Part shown: one piece after another, positions 58,306 to 64,000 of the stretch | How the letters are laid out: each line of letters begins with the position of its first letter | Position numbering within the stretch: the stretch's first letter is position 1 | Assembly (NCBI GenBank): GCA_030148085.1 | Contig: JASBUF010000061.1 | Location: 41,736-105,735 of the forward strand | Length of the DNA stretch: 64,000 nucleotides | Reading direction: 5' to 3' | Source of the DNA: Methylophaga sp. | GTDB taxonomy: Bacteria > Pseudomonadota > Gammaproteobacteria > Nitrosococcales > Methylophagaceae | Translations under genes and position numbers: made by a program | The notes under the pieces: generated by a model | Told to the model about the DNA's origin: nothing | Databases searched by the model: none | What the model saw: only the letters and a program-made list of their open reading frames with translations

Positions 58306-59394
58306 CTATACAGCAGAAAGCCGGTGTTGTCTTGCTTGCAATTTAGCAAGGTCTTCAGCATAAATCTTGAGCTGTTCCTCAGCTGAAGTGGATTCATGAA
58401 TTGACTCATATCCAATTGGCAACTCAATAAGGAAGCGTTGCCCATCGGCAGTATCGCTGATTTTGAGTGTGCCTCCATGCAGATCTACTACCCGCTCTGC
58501 AAGCAATAAATCAAAACTGACACCGGGATTGATTGCCTGTTTTGGTGAGGTACTCTTCACCGGGTGATCAATCCAGATATCTTCAGCATCATTGTCCTGG
58601 AACTTACCATCAGCGACCCTTTCGATAACTATGCTCAGAAAATGACCATGTAGATCCATCCTAATCAAGATAGCGGCATCTCGCTCTGAAACTTCAATTA
58701 GCTTCAGCAAGCATTCTGTCACAGCCATTTTCATCCAGGGTATGTTGCAATAGAACTTGACCGGTGAACTTCGTTTTTTCCTGATACGAACCCGAATCCC
58801 TTTCTGAAGGCATCTTGACTCAACCTGGGCCAAAGCGGATTTAAGTAATTTTACTGGTGCGATAGTGGAATATGTATCCACGGGACGCTTGAGGTACAAG
58901 TCTGCCAAATGATGAATCTCAGAGATTGACAGCTGGACGTTTTGACTCAAATGCAAGGTATCTTGTATGAGAGCGTCTAAATTTAAGTTATCGGCATTTC
59001 GATAACATGTTTTCAGGCTTTCTAGATTAGAGCTTAGCTTCTCCAGTTTATCGCCTAGCTTGTCATGTATCATTCTTACTGCATTCGATTTGATTTGTTG
59101 ATAGTCATCCGGTTTTTTAAACTCAACGAACTGGACCACATAAAAAGAATACATTTGAATAACTTTTACTTGGTACTCCCGAGCATCCACTTTCTCCACA
59201 AACCGAATGGGTGTTGCTATGTCACCAGCGAGGATTAGACGTAATATCCTTTGTGTTGTTGGCAACCCGACCGTGTCTACAGTGTCTCCAGAGATAAGCG
59301 AGGCAGCACCTTGATTAAAGTAGCTGATATCGGCGTTATCATTGACGATGAGTATCCCATCAGTGAGATCATCAAAAACCTGTTTTAGTGTCAT
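58306..59394 (-). CDS. PAS protein with histidine-type DHp helix and degenerate ATPase domain
   Basis: 362 residues from the ATG at 59394, one base from the IHF-like stop. A PAS-type domain (about 5-85) leads to a possible phosphoacceptor, H110 in RMIHDKLGD, followed by a kinase-like domain. The domain has the G2-like SFDLLLAERVVDLHGG, but the N-box reads VTECLLKLIEVS, lacking the usual Asn, and G1 is not recognisable. It may be a histidine phosphotransfer protein of the ChpT/Spo0B sort rather than a true kinase. A start 10 codons upstream is possible. Confidence 0.75.
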   Translation of the reverse strand: MTLKQVFDDLTDGILIVNDNADISYFNQGAASLISGDTVDTVGLPTTQRILRLILAGDIATPIRFVEKVDAREYQVKVIQMYSFYVVQFVEFKKPDDYQQIKSNAVRMIHDKLGDKLEKLSSNLESLKTCYRNADNLNLDALIQDTLHLSQNVQLSISEIHHLADLYLKRPVDTYSTIAPVKLLKSALAQVESRCLQKGIRVRIRKKRSSPVKFYCNIPWMKMAVTECLLKLIEVSERDAAILIRMDLHGHFLSIVIERVADGKFQDNDAEDIWIDHPVKSTSPKQAINPGVSFDLLLAERVVDLHGGTLKISDTADGQRFLIELPIGYESIHESTSAEEQLKIYAEDLAKLQARQHRLSAV

Positions 59395-59395
59395 C

Positions 59396-59761
59396 TTAGA
59401 AGGATTCCCTCTCAGACTGAACATTCAGCACCATGTGCTTTGCCTGGTCATCTGATTCTGAGTTTTGTTTTATGTAAAGCTGGCTGTTGATTCGTGCAGT
59501 CAAAGACGGACTTGGGTTAAAACTGACTACTCGCCTCGCAGTGATGCAGTGTTCTTCACCTGTCTTGGGATTTCGTCCGACACGCACTGCCTTATCGAGC
59601 AATTTGAATCTCCCAAATGACTGGAGATGAATACTATCTCCCGCCTCCAAAGCAGCCGTTAAAAACTCAAAAAACTCATCTACGAACTCTCTTGCTTCGG
59701 CTTTGCTTAATCCAATCTGGGAATTGATAGCATCAATGAAGTTTGATTTCTTTAAAGACAC
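59396..59761 (-). CDS. IHF-alpha-like DNA-bending protein with C-terminal tail
   Basis: 121 residues from a GTG at 59761 with GGAAA as ribosome-binding site. Core of about 95 residues: IGLSKAEAREFVDEFFEFLT, SFGRFKLLDKAVRVGRNPKTGEE with the arm proline P65, and ITARRVVSFNP. This resembles IhfA more than HU. The last ~25 residues (NSESDDQAKHMVLNVQSERESF) are additional. It sits between a kinase and a PAS protein, so it is a dedicated paralogue and not the housekeeping IHF. Expression is probably joined with its downstream neighbours. Confidence 0.9.
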   Translation of the reverse strand: MSLKKSNFIDAINSQIGLSKAEAREFVDEFFEFLTAALEAGDSIHLQSFGRFKLLDKAVRVGRNPKTGEEHCITARRVVSFNPSPSLTARINSQLYIKQNSESDDQAKHMVLNVQSERESF

Positions 59762-59793
59762 AATGTTTTTCCAGCAATACAATGCTGTTATTT

Positions 59794-59807
59794 TTTCATA
59801 TTTCCGG
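59794..59807 (+). promoter_or_regulatory. Repeated 14-base motif, copy 1
   Basis: TTTCATATTTCCGG lies 33-46 bases upstream of the IHF-like start. An identical copy is at 62901-62914. The TTTCCGGAAA following here is also palindromic. Confidence 0.5.
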
Positions 59808-59853
59808 AAATTTATAAACAGTAGTCATGAAAGACTTTCAGTTAATGTTCGTG

Positions 59854-61749
59854 TTAGTGTCGAGAAGCGTGTTCAGACTTGATGGGTTCGATGACAGCTG
59901 GAGTCTCGGGCGCTACTATTGATGAATAAAGATAGATGCAGATCTTGGTTCCTTCGCCGTAACGGCTGTTCACTTTTATTTCACCGCCGTGTAAATCAAC
60001 GATTTGCTTGACAAGTGACATCCCCAAACCTGTTCCTGAAACTTTCCCACTCACATCTGCGCGATAGAATCGCTCGAAAATTCGCTGAGACTGCGCAGGC
60101 GTCATCCCAATCCCAGCATCAACGATGCTGACCTCTACAGCGCTCTTTCCTCTCAGTTTGCATGGCATAACTGAGAGGCTAACGGCTTTGTCAGGGGATG
60201 AAAACTTGAATGCATTACTTAAACAGGCTTTAACAGCTTGCTTGATTTTTTGCCCATCGCACTGAATAAGAGGTAAGTCCGTCGTTGAATGAAACTCAAC
60301 TTTTCTAGGATCTCCCGCGACGTGAAATCGATCAGCAATGTCTTTTAGCAGTTCATCGGCAGGGTAGGTGCTGATACTCAATATGTTTGTCAATCCAGCA
60401 TCGATTTTTGCGATATCCAGAAGATCATCTAACAGGAAGACCATGTCATCAGATTCTTCACGTATTGCCTCAAGCATTTTGTCTTTCTGCTCTGTGAGGT
60501 CTTCCCCCATGTGAGTCAAGAGTTCAGCGTAACCCTTGATTGTGGTCATTGGTGTTCTCAACTCATGTGCTGCTGTGGCAATGAATTGTGACTTTAATTT
60601 GTCGACTGAGCTTTCTTTTGTAATGTCTTGGAAATAGATTATTTTTGCTATTATCCCGTAAGACGTATTTACAGAAAAAACCTTGACAACGCGGCCAGCT
60701 ACATTAAGGGTGATCTCAGTCGGTTTCTCTTTATTACTGCCTGGTTCATTTGAGAGATTCCTCAGTTTGAGCCAGTCGTAATTATTACTATCGTCTTCAC
60801 TAGAGGATAGCTTTGATAGCAACAGTGTGAAATCTTCTATACTGGTGCCCTCTTTTACCTCATCTCTCAAGCCTGTCAACGCTATGAAACCATGATTAAC
60901 GTGTCTTATTACCATTGTTCTGTCAAAGGCAACTATCCCAATTGGCGCGTTGGATAAAAGCAACCTAAAGCGACTCTCACTTTCAGACAGCGATGCTATT
61001 TTGCGTTCAACTTCATTCATCATATCCACAAAGCTATTTCGAATGAGATTGAATTCGCTATACTTCATCTGCGGTATATTTTGACTGTATTCACCATGAC
61101 TCAGTCGCTGTGCAGCCTGACTAAGCACATGAATAGGCTCCGTTATTTTTCTAAAAGCTATAAACCATGTCACCGTGGCAATCAGAAACGCAGCCAAAAA
61201 AGCAATCAATCTATCCCTATATTCGACTTTCAATGCACTCACCAACATGAACTTCAAGTCTGAGGTGATGATGACCCAACCCAATTGAGAACTTCTTATT
61301 TCTGTCTCAGCTGCTGGCCATACAAATGGAACGGCAGTGATGATTGTTTGCTTGTCAAGGAACTGACTTCGAGGTGATGAAACATTCGTTTTGACTAAAT
61401 TCTTCTTATGCTCTGAAAAGGCAGTGTCAGTAATTGTTTTTCCATGAAGTTCATAATCACTTGAAAAAATAATATTTCCGTCAGGCGCTAGAATCAGTAC
61501 TTCTCTAACCATTCTTTTCGACGCAACTTGTGAGACGGATTCTTTCAACAGGGAACGATCATTCAGCATGATACGTTCTGCAATCAGAGCGAGGCGAGCA
61601 GTGTGTTCTCTGGAAGCGTCTAGGCCATTCGACTTTGTCGCTTCGTAACTACTAAAGTAGGCTATAGTCAGGGATGTGAGTAAGGTGAGGAAAGCGAGTA
61701 CCAGAAACCAGGCTATAAATAGGTTTCTGAGGCTATGTTGTTTATTCAC
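59854..61749 (-). CDS. Membrane histidine kinase with periplasmic sensor, HAMP and PAS
   Basis: 631 residues, GTG start at 61749. Membrane helix 11-33, periplasmic sensor region about 35-178 (single-Cache type, with VLILAPDGNIIFSSD), second helix about 181-199, HAMP, PAS about 265-375, phosphoacceptor H395 (TAAHELRTPM), and ATPase domain with ACLSNAFKFS, DAGIGMT and GTGLGMSLVKQ. It starts 10 bases after the binding-protein stop, so it is likely to read the binding protein. Confidence 0.94.
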   Translation of the reverse strand: MNKQHSLRNLFIAWFLVLAFLTLLTSLTIAYFSSYEATKSNGLDASREHTARLALIAERIMLNDRSLLKESVSQVASKRMVREVLILAPDGNIIFSSDYELHGKTITDTAFSEHKKNLVKTNVSSPRSQFLDKQTIITAVPFVWPAAETEIRSSQLGWVIITSDLKFMLVSALKVEYRDRLIAFLAAFLIATVTWFIAFRKITEPIHVLSQAAQRLSHGEYSQNIPQMKYSEFNLIRNSFVDMMNEVERKIASLSESESRFRLLLSNAPIGIVAFDRTMVIRHVNHGFIALTGLRDEVKEGTSIEDFTLLLSKLSSSEDDSNNYDWLKLRNLSNEPGSNKEKPTEITLNVAGRVVKVFSVNTSYGIIAKIIYFQDITKESSVDKLKSQFIATAAHELRTPMTTIKGYAELLTHMGEDLTEQKDKMLEAIREESDDMVFLLDDLLDIAKIDAGLTNILSISTYPADELLKDIADRFHVAGDPRKVEFHSTTDLPLIQCDGQKIKQAVKACLSNAFKFSSPDKAVSLSVMPCKLRGKSAVEVSIVDAGIGMTPAQSQRIFERFYRADVSGKVSGTGLGMSLVKQIVDLHGGEIKVNSRYGEGTKICIYLYSSIVAPETPAVIEPIKSEHASRH

Positions 61750-61759
61750 TTTGTAGTAT

Positions 61760-62716
61760 TCAAGCTAGGAATCTCGAGTCTATGACACGACTCAGATCTG
61801 GTAATGAGGATATCAATGAAGCTTCCACCATGGTCTCAGCCAGACTGGTAATACTGTCAATAATCACCGGTGAATCACCACTAAGTAATCTGATGTTTTC
61901 ATCCAAATTTGGCAACTCAATTCCGGTGTATGCTTTCTTGACAGCATCATGGGTCAGTTTCATTCTGTTACTGAGTATCGGCAAAATATCATCGGGTTTG
62001 CGTTGTAACATATCAACGCTACGAAAGTGACCGGACAGGAGGTGTTTTAACTGGACATTGCCGTTTTCAACTTCAGCTCTTCTTACTGCGACCACATCAA
62101 ATATTTTACGAGGATTTGATCTGGAGGTATAGATGGTTTTCATCCCCTCTGACTCGAGATGTGACCTGACAGGCTCATAGGTCACAAGTAAGTCAACTTG
62201 ATTAGTTTTGTATGCATCAAAATGCTCATCAATGGTCAGGTACTTGATATCAACATCATGAGGAGCAATGTTCATACTTTCCAGAAATGCATTCAGCATG
62301 ACTGCGCCTGTCGCAGTAGATTCAACACCAAGTGTTTTGCCGATAACATCTTGCTGATTTAGCACTTCTTCCTTGGCCATCACTACATCTGCACCATAAG
62401 AAAAGTCAAGAATCGCAATGACCACGAGGTCCAGCCCTCTTGCCAGGCAAGTTAACACTTCATCCATAGTGAGACAGGCTGCCTCAACCGCACCTGCAGA
62501 GAGCAGGCGCATACTCACTGATGCACTGTGGGTCTCAGTGATATCAACGAGTGACGGTTGCAAGTATCCGAGTTCTCTGGCGGCGAAAAAAAACTCGTAC
62601 CCCAACCACGAATGCGCAGCAATTCTGATGGCGGGATATATTTCAGTGGGACACCCTGAAATAAAGGGCTGTAACAAACCAGCCGCCCCGAGTTTGAGAA
62701 ACTCTCTCCTCTTCAC
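61760..62716 (-). CDS. Orphan Tat-exported substrate-binding lipoprotein (NMT1/SsuA type)
   Basis: 318 residues from a GTG at 62716 with an AGGAG site. The N-terminus MKRREFLKLGAAGLLQPF then ISGC combines a twin-arginine motif with a lipobox whose cysteine is residue 22, so it is a Tat-dependent lipoprotein. The mature part resembles ABC-type binding proteins of the nitrate/sulfonate/thiamine-precursor class (IRIAAHSWLGYEFFFAAREL, GAVEAACLTMDEVL). No permease or ATPase gene is near; the following gene is a kinase. It may sense a ligand for the kinase. Confidence 0.88.
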   Translation of the reverse strand: MKRREFLKLGAAGLLQPFISGCPTEIYPAIRIAAHSWLGYEFFFAARELGYLQPSLVDITETHSASVSMRLLSAGAVEAACLTMDEVLTCLARGLDLVVIAILDFSYGADVVMAKEEVLNQQDVIGKTLGVESTATGAVMLNAFLESMNIAPHDVDIKYLTIDEHFDAYKTNQVDLLVTYEPVRSHLESEGMKTIYTSRSNPRKIFDVVAVRRAEVENGNVQLKHLLSGHFRSVDMLQRKPDDILPILSNRMKLTHDAVKKAYTGIELPNLDENIRLLSGDSPVIIDSITSLAETMVEASLISSLPDLSRVIDSRFLA

Positions 62717-62798
62717 TTTCTCTGCACTCCTAACCGAGCATTTTAAGCAATAGACGATTTCGTCATTGTTTAATGAATAACGCCTTATCTGAGAGTAG

Positions 62799-62825
62799 CC
62801 CCCCACAGCAGGACCTGCGGGGGAG
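62799..62825 (-). other. Leader hairpin upstream of the binding-protein gene
   Basis: CCCCC and GGGGG, with GCAG/CTGC nested inside, form a strong hairpin 83-109 bases upstream of the GTG. It could be a structured leader of the binding-protein mRNA; no downstream T-run was seen, so it is not a clear terminator. Confidence 0.5.
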
Positions 62826-62900
62826 CCGTAACACTGCTGAATGACAACTTACAGTGTTAACTCAGAAATTAGCAAAACCATAATAATTTAGCCACCCTTA

Positions 62901-62914
62901 TTTCATATTTCCGG
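62901..62914 (+). promoter_or_regulatory. Repeated 14-base motif, copy 2
   Basis: Identical TTTCATATTTCCGG to that at 59794, in the intergenic region between the binding protein (minus) and the small lipoprotein (plus), 50-63 bases upstream of the latter. Confidence 0.5.
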
Positions 62915-62963
62915 TAAAATAAAACAAATATTTTAAGAATAAGAAATATAGAAATCGATACTT

Positions 62964-63098
62964 ATGAAAAAATTCTACTTTACCTTGAGCTTATTTTTAA
63001 CAATTAGTTGTCTCCCTGGCTGTGGGACTTTGGGTGGTGCACTTAGCGGTGCAGGTGATGATCTGAAAAAAGCAGGTGAGTGGGTAAGTCGTATTTAG
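62964..63098 (+). CDS. Small entericidin-like lipoprotein
   Basis: 44 residues, too short to be seen by usual cut-offs. Begins MKKFYFTLSLFLTISCLPGC with a lipobox (LPGC, Cys at residue 20), then GTLGGALSGAGDDLKKAGEWV. Glycine-rich, amphipathic sequence of this kind after the lipid cysteine resembles entericidin A/B. Function in this organism is not known. No clear ribosome-binding site; the AT-rich leader is typical of this region. Confidence 0.65.
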   Translation: MKKFYFTLSLFLTISCLPGCGTLGGALSGAGDDLKKAGEWVSRI

Positions 63099-63414
63099 AA
63101 GCGACAGCCATAGCCTCTCACGATGACATGTTTAGAGCTTTCTATACTGGTTTCTTTTTACCATGGAGTAAGGAAAACTCCCTCGGCCCCACCAATAGAC
63201 TTAGTGATTGATGGTGCACCTGCTGAGCACGCTCAGGCTATCGAGTTGGCTTTTCTCATACCAAAAGCTTGGTACAAAGGGAAAACAGAAGTGGTTATTC
63301 AGGAAGCCTGCGAAAATAAAACACTGAAAAATACGTCTACACTCTCAGACTGAAACAGTGAGTCGATAAAATCATTGCTAAATCGCGCAGTTAGATATCA
63401 CGACCACGCGTATA
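63099..63414. other. Region with only a doubtful reading frame
   Basis: An open frame of 76 codons runs 63123-63353 on the plus strand, but it has no ribosome-binding site and no motif that I recognise. I do not count it as a gene. The rest shows nothing. Confidence 0.4.
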
Positions 63415-63915
63415 TCAATTATCAGATACTTTGTTGCTTGCCCTGGTGAAGCCCTTGAGGGATAGATTTAGCGCCATCAGCTTGTTAGAAGTACTTGCTT
63501 TAAATCCTACGGTCAGATTATTTCCTTTCCTCAGTGCACTGAGGAAGTCGCTACCCATCTCAATGAAAACCTTACAACCAGCAGTATCACAACTGTGAAA
63601 TGCTGTTTTGAACTCTTCACCTTGATCGACTTTTAACACTGCACCAAAGGGTAAATAAACACCCATCGGCAAGGTAAGCGTCATTTGCCAATTTTGCTCC
63701 TCTTTGCTGATGGAAGAAGAAATCACCTTTTGTTTGGCATCACCGTTTACCAGCCAAATTGTTTGGTTTGCGATGCATTTTCCAGTATGTACTGTGTCAC
63801 AAAACACATCCCAATCCCCGATTGACTCATTTGCGATCAGTTCATCAGCTGCAGACATGGAGCTAAAGGCAAAAATCAATGGAATGATTGCTGAATTGAT
63901 AAAGGTTTTTTTCAC
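63415..63915 (-). CDS. IalB-family (invasion-associated locus B) exported protein
   Basis: 166 residues with a signal peptide (MKKTFINSAIIPLIFAFSSMSAA). IalB family features: IGDWDVFCDTV, CIANQTIW, PMGVYLPFGAVLKVD, FHSCDTAGCKVFIEM; paired cysteines are likely to form disulfides. Family members are periplasmic proteins of uncertain function; the name comes from Bartonella. It lies next to the end of an outer-membrane protein gene with a terminator between. Confidence 0.88.
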   Translation of the reverse strand: MKKTFINSAIIPLIFAFSSMSAADELIANESIGDWDVFCDTVHTGKCIANQTIWLVNGDAKQKVISSSISKEEQNWQMTLTLPMGVYLPFGAVLKVDQGEEFKTAFHSCDTAGCKVFIEMGSDFLSALRKGNNLTVGFKASTSNKLMALNLSLKGFTRASNKVSDN

Positions 63916-63926
63916 GAGCTGGCACC

Positions 63927-63963
63927 CAAAAAAAATGCTCTGACAGGCAAGGCCTGTCAGAGC
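63927..63963 (-). terminator. Intrinsic terminator of the gene at the right edge
   Basis: Twelve-pair stem GCTCTGACAGGC/GCCTGTCAGAGC with a three-base loop, followed on the minus strand by T8. It ends transcription of the gene that comes in from the right. Confidence 0.9.
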
Positions 63964-63976
63964 AATGATGATTTAA

Positions 63977-64000
63977 TTAGAACTTATAATTTACACCAAG
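63977..64000 (-). CDS. C-terminal end of a probable outer-membrane protein
   Basis: Only seven codons and a stop are inside the window: LGVNYKF*. A final aromatic Phe after alternating residues is the signature of an outer-membrane beta-barrel. A terminator lies 13 bases beyond the stop. The identity cannot be known from seven residues. Confidence 0.45.
   Translation of the reverse strand, partial: LGVNYKF

Noticed and set aside
52183..62716. Signalling cluster as certain cargo of the mobile element
   Set aside because: No boundary, repeat or composition shift proves it; it could be old chromosome next to the element.
63123..63353. 76-codon open frame on the plus strand
   Set aside because: No ribosome-binding site, no recognisable motif, and it lies in a poorly coding intergenic region.
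45164..64000. Right attachment site (repeat of the tRNA-Leu 3' end)
   Set aside because: I scanned for CCCTCGGTACCA and close variants after the integrase and found none; only short GTACCAA matches.

Overview
The window reads as chromosomal DNA of a gammaproteobacterial methylotroph, most likely a Methylophaga-type organism. The gene order accA-tilS-pyrG-kdsA-eno-ftsB-ispD-ispF-truD is gammaproteobacterial. Methylotrophy is shown by a complete mxaR-S-A-C-K-L methanol dehydrogenase maturation operon and by a stand-alone 23-codon pqqA. The genus is an inference; the family assignments rest on motifs I could read.

Layout. 1-1770: a TonB-dependent receptor cut by the window edge. 1.9-22.6 kb: a long minus-strand run of housekeeping genes: sirohaem synthesis (cysG), pseudouridine and MEP-pathway genes, cell division (ftsB), enolase, KDO synthesis, CTP synthase, tRNA-Ile lysidine synthetase, acetyl-CoA carboxylase alpha, two secretion/pilus ATPases, DNA polymerase III alpha, a mechanosensitive channel, nagZ and an L,D-transpeptidase. 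22.7-28.4 kb: the mxa operon, headed by an unrecognised four-helix membrane protein. A NarX-type histidine kinase and LuxR-type regulator are transcribed away from it. 30.6-45 kb: an unrecognised 721-residue protein, ahpC-ahpF, pqqA, bioA, a GCS2-type ligase paired with an AstE/AspA-type hydrolase, and queA-trmJ-cysE-iscR-iscS-iscA. A near-perfect IscR box overlaps the cysE stop codon and covers the -35 of iscR. An HDOD protein follows.

At 45.08 kb a tRNA-Leu(CAA) marks the left end of an integrated element. It carries a DUF6538-type tyrosine integrase, a nest of hairpins, a second tyrosine recombinase, a replication-initiator-like protein with iteron-like repeats upstream, and five small cargo genes including a metallophosphoesterase. 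No right attachment site is visible, so the element may extend beyond the window or end anywhere after about 51.7 kb.

52.2-62.7 kb is a minus-strand signalling cluster. It contains an orphan Tat-type substrate-binding lipoprotein, three membrane histidine kinases, a PAS protein with a degenerate kinase ATP domain, a stand-alone receiver, a receiver fused to a MerR/excisionase-type DNA-binding domain, and an IHF-like DNA-bending protein with an extra tail. A 14-base motif is repeated upstream of the IHF-like gene and in the intergenic region at the head of the cluster. I read this as a candidate multi-component phosphorelay that senses a small molecule through a binding protein with no transporter; this is the most unusual part of the window. 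The right edge holds an entericidin-like small lipoprotein, an IalB-family protein and the last codons of a probable outer-membrane protein.
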